From assembly GCF_016917755.1 (NCBI RefSeq), contig NZ_CP070326.1, positions 3,844,001 to 3,908,000 on the forward strand: DNA of 64,000 nucleotides. Reading direction: 5' to 3'. A program made the translations under genes and the position numbers. The stretch is from Streptomyces noursei. Its GTDB lineage: Bacteria > Actinomycetota > Actinomycetes > Streptomycetales > Streptomycetaceae. The notes beneath the pieces were generated by a model. That model was given only the letters and a program-made list of their open reading frames with translations, searched no databases and had not been told where the DNA came from. Numbering within the stretch: position 1 is the first letter of the stretch; each line of letters opens with the position of its first letter. Positions 40,113-49,609 of the stretch are shown piece by piece.

Positions 40113-42674
40113 ATGCTGAGAACAGCCCTGCGCAACGTCCTGGCGCACAAGGCCCGTCTGGTCATGACCGTCCTCGCGGTCTGTCTGGGTGTCGCGTTCG
40201 TCTGCGGCACCCTCGTCTTCGCGGACTCCTCCGCCGCGGCCTACCGCGCCGCCGCGTCGAAGAACTTCGCAGACATCGCGGTCAGCGTGACGGCGAAGGA
40301 GCCCCCGCCAGGGGCTGCACCGACCCAGCGCACCAGCGTGCTCGACGACGCGCTCGCGCGGAAACTCGCCGACGTACCCGGTGTCGCCGCCGTGCGACCG
40401 TCGGCCGACGGCTCGGCCGTCCTGAACGCGGCGGACGGCACCCCGCTGCGGGCCGGCAAGGCATGGGCGAACCTCGCCGCCGCCTACGTACCGGGCAAGG
40501 ACGGCAACGACAGCCGCTATCCGCTGGTCGAGGGCCGCGCCCCGAAAAGCGCGGACGAACTCGCCGTGGACAGCGGCGCCGCCACCGCCGGCCGCTTCGG
40601 CATCGGCGACACGGTCACGCTGGCCACCGACGGCCCGGTCATGACCAAGCGGCTCGTCGGCATCGTCACCACCACCGAAACCCGGGTGACCACCGGCGGC
40701 ACCCTCGCCCTGTTCGACAAGGCGACCGCCCAGAAGCTGTTCGCGTCCCCGGGCCACTACACCGGCATCGATCTGTCCGCCGCACCCGGCACCGCCCCGT
40801 CCGAGCTCTCCCGGCGGGTCACCGACGTGCTGCCGGCCGACCGCGCCGAGGCCACCACCGGCACCGCCCAGGCCGACCAGCAGGCCCTCCTCGTCGACAC
40901 CCTGACCCGGGGATACGCGAAGATGCCGATGGTCTTCGCCGGAGTCTCGCTGTTCATCGGCTCGTTCCTCATCATCAACACCTTCACCATGCTCGTCACC
41001 CGGCGCACCCGCGAGATCGCGCTGCTGCGGGCGATCGGCGCCTCGCGCCGTCAGGTGGTCCGCTCCGTCCTCGCCGAAGCCTTCCTGGTCGGCCTCGCCG
41101 CATCGGCAGCCGGCTTCCTGCTCGGCCTCGGCATCGCCTCCGTACTGCCCGACGTCCTGAGCACCGGCGGGAACACCCTGCCCCGCGGCCCCCTGGTGGT
41201 CGGCCCGCGCCCCGTCATGGCGGCGCTCGGCGTGGGCGTGGGCATCACCGTGCTCGCCGCCTGGCTGCCGTCCCGCAAGGCGGCCAGGATCGCGCCCATC
41301 GAGGCGCTGCGCACGGCCCAGCAGCCACCCACCAGCCGGTCCCGCATCCGCGCCCTCGTGGGCCTGGCCCTCCTCGTCCTGAGCACCGGCCTGCTGATCT
41401 CCCTCACCGGCGCGAAGGACGCGTCCGAGGAGAACCTGCGCAGCGCGATGCTCGGCTGCGGTGCCCTCGTCGTCGCCCTGATCGTGCTGGCGCCGTTGCT
41501 CGCCGTCCCGGTGATCCGGCTGATCGGACGACTGACCGGCCGCTTCGGGATCACCGGCCGGCTCGCGCAGCGGAACGCGCTGCGCGACCCGCGGCGCACC
41601 GCGGCCACCGCCGCCACCCTGCTGATCAGCACCGCACTGGTCACCGGGCTCGCCGTCATCGGCAACTCCACCGGCCGGGCCCTCGACCGCCAGGCCGCGG
41701 CCGGTCTCGGCGCCGACTACGTGATCAGCACCCGCACCCCCACCACCGGCATCGACCCTGCCGCCGTGCAGCGGGTGGCCGGCACCTCCGGGGTGCGGAC
41801 CGCGACCGCCGTCACGGACTCCACCCTGTTCACCGGCGGCGGTGTCCGGCAGATCTCCGGCATCGACCCCCGCACCGTGAACGACGTCATGAAGCTCGAC
41901 TTCGTCAGCGGCTCCCTGGCGGATCTTCGGCCCGGCCGGATCGCCGTCTCCAGCACCCTCGCCCGCGAGCACGGCCTGCGCGCAGGGGACAGACTCAACG
42001 CCGGCCTGGGCCGGAGCCAGGGCTTCAAGCAGTACACCGTCGTGGGCGTCTACAAGGACAACCCCGTCGCCCACGACGCGCTGGGCGCCCGCGCCGAAGT
42101 GCAGCGGAACACCTTCAAGCCCGGCTCCGTCCAGCGGATCCTCGTCCGCGCCGACAGCGGCGCGCTCTCGAAGACCACCGAGGGACGGCTGCGCACCGCG
42201 GTGGGCAACAACCCGCTGCTGAAAGTGCAGGACCGCGAGGAACTCGTCCGCGAGGCCGCCGGCACCGTGGGCGATCTGCTCACCCTGACGTACGGGCTGC
42301 TCGCCATCGGCGTCGTGATCGCCGCACTCGGCATCGTGAACACCCTGGCCATGTCGGTCACCGAACGCACCCGCGAGATCGGCGCCCTGCGCGCCCTCGG
42401 CATGGACCGCGCCGGCGTCCGCCGGATGATCCGGCTGGAAGCGGTGACCGTCGCCGCGTTCGGCACCCTCCTCGGCCTGACGGCCGGGCTGTTGGGCGCC
42501 TGGGCGGTCGGCTCGCTGGCCAACGGCGCGGTGGAGCAGTACTCCCTGGCGCTGCCCTGGGGAACGCTGCTCCTGGTGTGCCTGGCCTCCCTCGCGATCG
42601 GCGCGACCGCGGCCGCCGTCCCGGCCCGCCGGGCAGCCGCCCTGAGCCCGCTGGAAGCTGTCGCGGAGGCGTAA
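40113..42674 (+). CDS. FtsX-type ABC transporter permease, copy 1
   Basis: 853 residues. N-terminal helix (KARLVMTVLAVCLGVAFV), a MacB-type periplasmic-like domain, three helices of the first FtsX unit (FAGVSLFIGSFLIINTFTML...), a short linker helix pair, then a second extracytoplasmic domain and a second FtsX unit (LLTLTYGLLAIGVVIAALGI). This is the 10-helix double-FtsX form usual in Actinobacteria. It works with the ATPase encoded just before. Confidence 0.92.
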   Translation: MLRTALRNVLAHKARLVMTVLAVCLGVAFVCGTLVFADSSAAAYRAAASKNFADIAVSVTAKEPPPGAAPTQRTSVLDDALARKLADVPGVAAVRPSADGSAVLNAADGTPLRAGKAWANLAAAYVPGKDGNDSRYPLVEGRAPKSADELAVDSGAATAGRFGIGDTVTLATDGPVMTKRLVGIVTTTETRVTTGGTLALFDKATAQKLFASPGHYTGIDLSAAPGTAPSELSRRVTDVLPADRAEATTGTAQADQQALLVDTLTRGYAKMPMVFAGVSLFIGSFLIINTFTMLVTRRTREIALLRAIGASRRQVVRSVLAEAFLVGLAASAAGFLLGLGIASVLPDVLSTGGNTLPRGPLVVGPRPVMAALGVGVGITVLAAWLPSRKAARIAPIEALRTAQQPPTSRSRIRALVGLALLVLSTGLLISLTGAKDASEENLRSAMLGCGALVVALIVLAPLLAVPVIRLIGRLTGRFGITGRLAQRNALRDPRRTAATAATLLISTALVTGLAVIGNSTGRALDRQAAAGLGADYVISTRTPTTGIDPAAVQRVAGTSGVRTATAVTDSTLFTGGGVRQISGIDPRTVNDVMKLDFVSGSLADLRPGRIAVSSTLAREHGLRAGDRLNAGLGRSQGFKQYTVVGVYKDNPVAHDALGARAEVQRNTFKPGSVQRILVRADSGALSKTTEGRLRTAVGNNPLLKVQDREELVREAAGTVGDLLTLTYGLLAIGVVIAALGIVNTLAMSVTERTREIGALRALGMDRAGVRRMIRLEAVTVAAFGTLLGLTAGLLGAWAVGSLANGAVEQYSLALPWGTLLLVCLASLAIGATAAAVPARRAAALSPLEAVAEA

Positions 42675-42922
42675 CGCACGGCCCGACCCGCCGCGCCGCC
42701 GCCTGGGCTTGACCGCCCACCTGCCCGACGGGCGACGGCGCGGCCCGGGAGCCGGGGTCTGTCTTTGGGCAGAGGCGCGGTCTTCCGCAAGGCAGAGTCG
42801 CGCCCGGTGTCTCCGACCTTCGGCAGGCCGCCGATTCACGACCTGAGGGCGACGGATCCGGCCGCCTGCGCGACCACGATGGAAGCGAGTCGAGCACCCT
42901 TCCCTCAGCCCCCGGAGTCCCC

Positions 42923-43711
42923 ATGCCGCAGGCAGCCAGCACCACCGCAGTCCCCCAGGCCCCGGCCCCCGCCGGGGCCGCCGCGTACGCCACCGGACTG
43001 AGCAAGATCTACGGCGCGGGCGAGACCCGCGTCGTGGCCCTCGACTCGGTCTCCGTGGAGTTCGGGCGCGGCCGGTTCACCGCGATCATGGGCCCGTCCG
43101 GCTCGGGCAAATCGACCCTGATGCACTGCATGGCGGGGCTCGACACCATCTCCGCGGGCTCCGCCCGGATCGGTGACACCGAGCTCTCCCGCCTGGGCGA
43201 CCGGCAGCTCACCAGGCTCCGCCGGGACAAGATCGGCTTCATATTCCAGGCGTTCAACCTCCTGCCCACACTGAACGCCATCGAGAACATCACGCTGCCG
43301 ATGGACATCGCCGGCCGCACGCCCGACCAGGACTGGCTGGACCTGGTCGTAGGGACCGTCGGCCTGGCCGAACGGCTCCGGCACCGCCCCTCACAACTCT
43401 CCGGCGGACAGCAGCAGCGGGTCGCCGTGGCCCGCGCGCTGGCGAGCCGGCCGGAGATCATCTTCGCGGACGAGCCGACCGGCAACCTCGACTCCCGCTC
43501 GGGAGCCGAAGTCCTGGGCTTCCTCAGGGACTCCGTACGCGAACTGGGCCAGACCATCGTCATGGTCACCCACGACCCGGTGGCCGCCGCCTACGCCGAC
43601 CGCGTCGTCTTCCTCGCCGACGGACGCCTCATCGACGAGTTGCCCGCCCCCACCGCCGAAGACGTACTCGACCGGATGCGGCGCTTCGAGACCACCGGCC
43701 GGACGTGCTGA
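42923..43711 (+). CDS. ABC transporter ATPase (MacB/LolD type), copy 2
   Basis: 262 residues. Walker A GPSGSGKST, FIFQAFNLLPTLNA, LSGGQQQR, IIFADEPTGNLDS, VMVTHDP. Paralogue of the ATPase at 39223, most different at both ends. A 248-bp gap before it could hold its own promoter; no site stands out. Confidence 0.93.
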   Translation: MPQAASTTAVPQAPAPAGAAAYATGLSKIYGAGETRVVALDSVSVEFGRGRFTAIMGPSGSGKSTLMHCMAGLDTISAGSARIGDTELSRLGDRQLTRLRRDKIGFIFQAFNLLPTLNAIENITLPMDIAGRTPDQDWLDLVVGTVGLAERLRHRPSQLSGGQQQRVAVARALASRPEIIFADEPTGNLDSRSGAEVLGFLRDSVRELGQTIVMVTHDPVAAAYADRVVFLADGRLIDELPAPTAEDVLDRMRRFETTGRTC

Positions 43712-43771
43712 CGCGTTCCTCCGCCGCACGACTCCGACTTTCCGCCGCGTACCTCCAGGACTGACACCACC

Positions 43772-46393
43772 ATGCTGCGTACCGCCCTGCGCAACGTCCT
43801 TGCGCACAAAGCCCGATTGATGATGACCGCGCTCGCGGTCCTGCTCGGCGTCGCGTTCGTCTCCGGCACCCTCGTCTTCGGCGACACCACCGCGAACGCC
43901 TTCCGCAACGCCTCCACCCAGAGCCTCAAGGGCGTCGCCGTCGCCGTCCAGGCGGGGGAGTCCGCCGGCGACGAGGCACCGGTGTCCCCCGGCGCCGGCA
44001 CCGCCGCCGGCAAGGACGGCGGGCGCCCCTCTGCCCTCGACGCCGCGCTGGCACAGAAGATCCGCGCGCTGCCGGGCGTCGACTCGGTGCGCCCCACCGT
44101 CAACGGCCAGGCCACACTGGCCGGCAAGGACGGCCGCCCGGTCAACGCCGACAGCAGCTGGCAGAACCTGGCCACCAACTACCTGCCCGGCAAGGACGGC
44201 AAGGACAGCCGCTTCCCGCTGAAGGAAGGCCGCGCCCCCGCCGCCGAGGGTGAGCTGGCCCTGGACGCCACGACCGCCGAGAAGGCCGGCTACCGCGTCG
44301 GTGACACCGTCCGCTTCGCCACCGACGGACCCGCGCTGACCAAGAAGCTGGTCGGCATCGTCACCACCGACGACCCGCGCGTCACCGCGGGCGGCACGCT
44401 GACGCTGTTCGACACCACGACCGCGCAGAAGCTGTTCCTCGCCCCCGGCCGGTTCGACGCGATAGCGGTGGCGGCCAAGCCCGGCGCCGACGAGCGCGCG
44501 CTGACCGCCCAGGTGCAGTCCCTGCTTCCCGCCAAGGGCGCCCGGGCCACCAGCGGCGCCGACCTGGCCGCCGAACAGTCCCGGCAGATCGCCGAGAACA
44601 CCACGCGGCTGACGAAGGCGCTGCTGGGCTTCGCGGGCATCGCGCTGTTCGTCGGGGTGTTCATCATCGTCAACACCTTCACCATGCTGATCGCCCAGCG
44701 CAGCCGTGAGATCGCCCTGCTGCGGGCCGTGGGTGCCTCGCGCCGCCAGGTCGTCCGCTCCGTCCTCATCGAGGCCGCCCTCGTCGGACTCGGCGCCTCC
44801 GCCGCCGGATTCGCGCTCGGCCTCGGCATCGCCACCGCCCTGCACCCCCTGCTCAGCACCGGCGGCGCCGAGTTGCCCGACGGCCCCCTGGTCGTCTCGC
44901 CCACCGCTCCGCTGGCATCGCTGGCGGTCGGCGTCGCCGTGACCGTCCTGGCCGCCTGGCTACCGTCCCGCAGGGCCGCGAAGATCGCGCCGGTCGCGGT
45001 GCTCAGCAGCGCCGGCCTGGCCCCGCCCGCCCGCTCCCTGAAGGTCCGCACCGTCCTCGGCACACTCCTGACCGGACTCGGTGTCGCGGTCATGCTGTAC
45101 GTCTCCACGCTGAGGACCAGCAAGGAGACGAACCTGATGACCGCCATGCTCGGCGGCGCCCTCACCCTCTGCGGCATGATCGTCCTGGCCCCGCTGCTCT
45201 CCCGCCCGCTGATCACCCTGGCCGGCAAGGTCACCGCGCGCTTCGGCGTCAGCGGCAAGCTGGCCAAGGAGAACGCCCTGCGCAACCCGCGGCGCACCGC
45301 CGCGACCTCCTCGGCCCTGATGATCGGCCTCACCCTGATCACCGGCCTCGCCGTCGGCGGGTACTCCACGCAGCGGGCCCTCGACGAGGAAGCGACCCAG
45401 GGCCTGGCCGCCGACTACAAGGTCTCCAACAGCGCCTACCGCGGCCTCGAAACCGCCGCGGCCGACGACATCGCCGAACTGCCGGGCGTCGCGGCGGCCG
45501 CCCCCGTCGCCTCCGCAAACTTCGACGCCCAGGGCGTCTTCGCCACGATCACGGGCACGGACCCGAAGACGTTCGGCAGGGCAGCGGACCTCACATTCCA
45601 GGCCGGCTCGCTGCGTGACGTCGGCCCAGGGAGGATCGCGGTCTCCGACCAGTTCGCACGGCAGGCCGGACTGCATGTCGGCGACACGATCGACGCCGAC
45701 ATGCACACCGGCGGGGGCACGCCGAACACGAAGAACAACAAGAACAACAAGAAGAAGCTGACGGTTGTCGCCGTCTACGCCAAGACCCGCGCCGCGTACG
45801 ACGCGCTGGGCGCCGTGGCCGACGTCCTCCCCTCCGCCGAAACCCACAAGCTCGACAACGTCCTGGTCAAGGCCGAGCCCGGCAAGGCCGCAGGACTGGA
45901 GCAGAAGATCCGCCAGGCGCTCGGCAACAGCCCGCTGCTGAAGGTCCAGACCCGGGAACAGCTCATCAAGGCCGGCAGCGGATCCATGACGACCGTCCTC
46001 AACATGCTGTACGGGCTGCTCGCCATGGCCGTCGTCATCGCGGTGCTCGGCGTCGTCAACACCCTCGCCATGTCGGTCTTCGAGCGCACCCGGGAGATCG
46101 GGATGCTGCGGGCCATCGGCCTGGACCGCTCCGGGATCAGGCAGATGGTCCGGCTCGAATCGGTGGTCATCTCCCTCTTCGGCGCCCTGCTCGGGATCGG
46201 CACGGGCACCTTCCTGGCCTGGGCCGCGGGCAGTCTGACAACGGCGTCGATGCCGCTGTACGAGACGGTCCTGCCCTGGGCCAAGCTCGGGCTCTTCCTC
46301 GCGCTGGCCCTGCTGATCGGAGTGCTCGCGGCCATCTGGCCGGCCCGCAGAGCCGCACGGCTGAACATGCTCCGGGCGATCCAGGCGCACTAG
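43772..46393 (+). CDS. FtsX-type ABC transporter permease, copy 2
   Basis: 873 residues, the same plan as copy 1, beginning MLRTALRNVLAHKARLMMTA and sharing blocks such as NTFTMLIAQRSREIALLRAVG. It differs in the extracytoplasmic loops, for instance an Asn/Lys-rich insertion (NTKNNKNNKKK), so the two pumps may have different substrates. Closest in position to the VanZ-RDD gene 76 bp downstream. Confidence 0.92.
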   Translation: MLRTALRNVLAHKARLMMTALAVLLGVAFVSGTLVFGDTTANAFRNASTQSLKGVAVAVQAGESAGDEAPVSPGAGTAAGKDGGRPSALDAALAQKIRALPGVDSVRPTVNGQATLAGKDGRPVNADSSWQNLATNYLPGKDGKDSRFPLKEGRAPAAEGELALDATTAEKAGYRVGDTVRFATDGPALTKKLVGIVTTDDPRVTAGGTLTLFDTTTAQKLFLAPGRFDAIAVAAKPGADERALTAQVQSLLPAKGARATSGADLAAEQSRQIAENTTRLTKALLGFAGIALFVGVFIIVNTFTMLIAQRSREIALLRAVGASRRQVVRSVLIEAALVGLGASAAGFALGLGIATALHPLLSTGGAELPDGPLVVSPTAPLASLAVGVAVTVLAAWLPSRRAAKIAPVAVLSSAGLAPPARSLKVRTVLGTLLTGLGVAVMLYVSTLRTSKETNLMTAMLGGALTLCGMIVLAPLLSRPLITLAGKVTARFGVSGKLAKENALRNPRRTAATSSALMIGLTLITGLAVGGYSTQRALDEEATQGLAADYKVSNSAYRGLETAAADDIAELPGVAAAAPVASANFDAQGVFATITGTDPKTFGRAADLTFQAGSLRDVGPGRIAVSDQFARQAGLHVGDTIDADMHTGGGTPNTKNNKNNKKKLTVVAVYAKTRAAYDALGAVADVLPSAETHKLDNVLVKAEPGKAAGLEQKIRQALGNSPLLKVQTREQLIKAGSGSMTTVLNMLYGLLAMAVVIAVLGVVNTLAMSVFERTREIGMLRAIGLDRSGIRQMVRLESVVISLFGALLGIGTGTFLAWAAGSLTTASMPLYETVLPWAKLGLFLALALLIGVLAAIWPARRAARLNMLRAIQAH

Positions 46394-46469
46394 GACCCGC
46401 GAACGCCATGGCTTACCCGCACATGCCCGCACATGCCCGCGCCGCAGAGACGACACCGACCGAGAAAAC

Positions 46470-47852
46470 ATGAACTCGACGTACCTGCTGCCGATCCGTA
46501 CGGCCGCACTGCTCTTCCCCGCACTGGCCCTGCTGATGTTCGTGCCGACGGCGATCGTCCTCTACCGGCGGCACGGCGTGCTGACCCGCTGGCGAGCACT
46601 GTCGCTGTACGGCGGCGTGTACTACGCACTCACCGCCTTCTGCATGACGATCGTGCCCCTGCCCAAACCCTCGGTGGACGTCTGCAAGGCGTATCCGGCC
46701 TTCGCCCACCCCCAGCTCACACCGGGCGTCGCCCTCACCGACATCTGGAAGGAGGCGCACCACCACGCCACCCTCGACGCACTGGTACTGCACAACCCCG
46801 CCTTCTGGTCGAACACGTTCAACGTGCTCCTGCTGCTGCCGCTCGGGGTCTTCGTACGGATCCACTTCCGGCGCGGCCTCACCGCCGCCACGGCAGCCGG
46901 GTTCACCACCTCACTCATCTTCGAACTGACCCAGTACACCGGGCTCTGGGGCCTCTACGCCTGCCCCTACCGCCTCTTCGACGTCGACGACCTCATCGCC
47001 AACACAGCGGGCGCCGCCCTCGGCTGGGCCGTCGCCGGACCGCTCGCCCGCGCACTGCCCGAGCTGGACACCCTCGACGACCGGGCTCTCGCCTCCGGCA
47101 AGGTCCCCTTCGGCCGCCGCCTCGTCGCACTCATCCTGGATACGACGGGCGTCACCCTACTGAGCTGGCTGATCGGGGCCCTCACGTACCGCGAACTCGG
47201 CGAGGGCACACTGCTGTGCGCGCCGCCGTTGGCCTTCGCACTCTGGTTCGTCGTCATCCCATGGCTGACGGGCGCGACACCGGGCAAACACGTACTGCTG
47301 CTACGACTGGTCACGCCGGACGGCGGACGGCCGAGCCCCGCCAGGCTCGCACTGCGGGCCCTGGTGCTGAGTCCTCCCCTCGTGCTCGCATGCCTCGCCG
47401 CGGGCGCGGTCCTCGCCATCGCCGCAGACCCCTCCCTGCTGATCGAGATCGCCGACGAGGTCGTCCATCGAACCCTCTCGGCAGACCCGGCGTCAGCGTT
47501 CGTCCTGCTGCTGCCCCCAGCCGCCTGCCTGACCCTGATCGCCGCATACGTGAAATCCGTCCGCCGCCACCCGCAGGGCCTGGGCCCGCACGAAACCCGC
47601 TCCGGCATCCGCAACCACGCCCTCCCCCACACCCGAGCCCGTACCCCGGCCACACCGCCCACACCAGCCACACCGCCCACGCCGCCCAACCCAGCCGATC
47701 CACACGTGTCATGGCCGATGGCACCATCCGACGGCCCCCAGACGATCTGGTGGCCATCTCTGCCCCTGCAACCCACCCCAGCCTGTGAGCACGGCGTGAC
47801 GAGGACGGAATCGCCGGAACCGGCCACCGTCCCACCCGTGAGGGGCACGTGA
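46470..47852 (+). CDS. VanZ-like/RDD fusion membrane protein
   Basis: 460 residues. The first ~190 residues are VanZ-like (LLFPALALLMFVPTAIVLY, FNVLLLLPLGVFVRIHF, FTTSLIFELTQYTGLWG, FDVDDLIANTAGAALGW with the DVDDLxxNT signature). Residues about 210-360 form an RDD domain (FGRRLVALILDTTGVTLLSW, GATPGKHVLLLRLVTPDG). A Pro/Thr-rich cytoplasmic tail follows. VanZ proteins give low-level teicoplanin resistance and RDD proteins include cation/H+ antiporters; what the fusion does is not known. It follows the transporters in the same direction. Confidence 0.85.
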   Translation: MNSTYLLPIRTAALLFPALALLMFVPTAIVLYRRHGVLTRWRALSLYGGVYYALTAFCMTIVPLPKPSVDVCKAYPAFAHPQLTPGVALTDIWKEAHHHATLDALVLHNPAFWSNTFNVLLLLPLGVFVRIHFRRGLTAATAAGFTTSLIFELTQYTGLWGLYACPYRLFDVDDLIANTAGAALGWAVAGPLARALPELDTLDDRALASGKVPFGRRLVALILDTTGVTLLSWLIGALTYRELGEGTLLCAPPLAFALWFVVIPWLTGATPGKHVLLLRLVTPDGGRPSPARLALRALVLSPPLVLACLAAGAVLAIAADPSLLIEIADEVVHRTLSADPASAFVLLLPPAACLTLIAAYVKSVRRHPQGLGPHETRSGIRNHALPHTRARTPATPPTPATPPTPPNPADPHVSWPMAPSDGPQTIWWPSLPLQPTPACEHGVTRTESPEPATVPPVRGT

Positions 47853-47897
47853 GCAGACGCTTCCGGCGCACTGTGGGCGGCGTGACGACGCCCGCAG

Positions 47898-47933
47898 CCG
47901 TGCGGAGCCTGCCCCGGCGGCAGCTCCGCACGG
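47898..47933 (+). terminator. Long hairpin after the VanZ-RDD gene
   Basis: CCGTGCGGAGC pairs with GCTCCGCACGG and an inner CTGCC/GGCAG extends the stem; 46 bp past the stop. The rest of 47853-48259 has no gene; a 7-bp inverted repeat AATCTTC/GAAGATT (48110-48137) upstream of the next kinase is a weak operator candidate. Confidence 0.6.
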
Positions 47934-48259
47934 ACCGGAATCCCGGGTCGGCCGAGTCAGGTCGGGTCGGGTCGCCGCGCCGTCCCCCCGGCCCCGACCG
48001 TCCTTCTTCCGCGCAGCCCGCTGGGTAGGTGCCGGCGGTCTTCGCGGCTGCGTGCGACGGTTCGGTTGCGGATCGGGGCGGGTAAGGCCGGAATCTGAGG
48101 GATTTTCGCAATCTTCTAGAATGCGGGGTGGAAGATTCTCGGGGGTTCCCGGGACCGTCCCGGCTCTTCAGTCGGCCGCGGGCATGGGCATGGGCGGGGC
48201 ATCGCAACCGAGAATCCGTGGATCCGGATGTCTTTGGCCCGTGAAAACGGGGAGCACCA

Positions 48260-49609
48260 ATGAGCACTACCGGGCGCAGGTCGTTCTTGCGTGGCAGAGC
48301 CTTCTTCCGGGGCAGGTCCTGGTTCGGGGGCAGGTCCTGGTTCCGGGGCGGAGACTGGTTCCGGGGCGGAGCCTTCTTTCGTTTTCGTGGTGAGGGGGTG
48401 TGGGGGGATGGGGGTTCCCGCCGGGCCGCGCTCGTTGTCGACGGGGTGGTCATCGCGGCGGCCGCCGCGGAGCTGCTGACTCTCTACGATGCGCTCGACG
48501 CCCTCTCGGCGCTCGTGTGCCCGCCGTCGCTGTTCGCGCTGGTGCTGCGCCGCCGCTTCCCGGTGGCCGTGTTGTTCGCCACCTTGCCTTCCATGGCCAC
48601 CGGCCATCTGTGGCTGGCTCCCATGATCGCCATGTTCACGGTGGCGTCCAGGACCGCCCGCCGTGCCGTCGTCGGCGTCGCGACGGCCGCGCTGTTCGCG
48701 GCGACCATGTGGTCCGGGTACGACCTCGACGGCGGGGCGGTGGACTGGAGCCACCATCTGTTCGTGGTCGAGGTGGCTCTCATGTTCAGCGTCGGCCCCG
48801 CCGGGCTCGGGCTGCTCTTTCGCACCCGCTCCGAGCTGCGGGCCAGGCTCGCGGACCTGATCGCCTCCCAGGCGCACGGCCGCCGCCTGGAAGCCGAGCG
48901 GGCCGTGGCGGAGGAGCGCACCCGTATGGCCCGCGAGATGCACGACAGCGTTTCGTACCACCTAGGCATCATCGCCGCGCAGTCCGGCGCCCTGTGGGCG
49001 ACCGCCCCCGACGACACCGTCCGGCGGGATGCCGAGTCCATACGCCGTCACAGCGCCGACGCCATGGCGGAGCTGCGGGAGATCGTCGGGGTTCTGCGGC
49101 ACGGGCCGAGCCGGGCGGACGGGACGGACGCCCGGCTCGGCAACGTGCCGACCCTGGTGGCGGAAGCCCGCTTGGACGCGACGCTCGACTGTGGTGCTCT
49201 GGAGACCCACACCCTCGCCCCCTCCGTGGAACGAGCCGCCTACCGAACGGTCCAGGAGGCGCTCACCAACGTCCGCAAGCACGCTCCCGGTGCCCCGGTC
49301 GCCGCCTCCGTACGCCCCTCGGCCCGGGGCGACACGCTCGTCGTCGAGGTCCGTAACCAGCCGGCACCCCGGACACCTCCGCCGGTCGCCCCCGTGCTCG
49401 ACGTGCCCGCGAGCGGCTACGGCCTCGCGGGGTTGAGGGAACGCGTCACTCTCGTCGGCGGCGCGTTCCGGGCGGAGGCCACTGCGGACGGCGGGTTCGT
49501 GGTACGTGCCGAGTTGCCGCTCGGGACTGCCGCTCCCGTCGCGTCGGGGCCGGCGTCGGGCCATCAGCCCGCGACCGCCGCCCAGGGCGAGTCGGGGTCC
49601 CGCTCGTAG
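48260..49609 (+). CDS. NarL-type histidine kinase beside the lanthipeptide cluster
   Basis: 449 residues as predicted from ATG 48260. Residues 8-45 are an Arg/Phe/Gly-rich repeat (GRSWF, GRSWF, GGDWF, GGAFF) coded by a DNA repeat, so the true start may be later, e.g. a GTG near 48400. Four or five membrane helices follow, then HisKA_3 with H228 in AREMHDSVSYHLG, ALTNVRKHA and GLAGLRERV. Its 3' end overlaps the convergent methyltransferase gene by 46 bp. The response regulator at 50409 is its likely partner, although on the opposite strand. Confidence 0.85.
   Translation: MSTTGRRSFLRGRAFFRGRSWFGGRSWFRGGDWFRGGAFFRFRGEGVWGDGGSRRAALVVDGVVIAAAAAELLTLYDALDALSALVCPPSLFALVLRRRFPVAVLFATLPSMATGHLWLAPMIAMFTVASRTARRAVVGVATAALFAATMWSGYDLDGGAVDWSHHLFVVEVALMFSVGPAGLGLLFRTRSELRARLADLIASQAHGRRLEAERAVAEERTRMAREMHDSVSYHLGIIAAQSGALWATAPDDTVRRDAESIRRHSADAMAELREIVGVLRHGPSRADGTDARLGNVPTLVAEARLDATLDCGALETHTLAPSVERAAYRTVQEALTNVRKHAPGAPVAASVRPSARGDTLVVEVRNQPAPRTPPPVAPVLDVPASGYGLAGLRERVTLVGGAFRAEATADGGFVVRAELPLGTAAPVASGPASGHQPATAAQGESGSRS

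Noticed and set aside
40092..42839. 915-codon minus-strand frame over the first FtsX permease
   Set aside because: Gly/Arg-rich shadow without motifs; the permease helices are on the plus strand.
48116..48961. Minus-strand frame with Pro/Glu/Ala repeats
   Set aside because: Antisense of the kinase's repeat and membrane part; the repeats merely mirror the plus-strand repeat.
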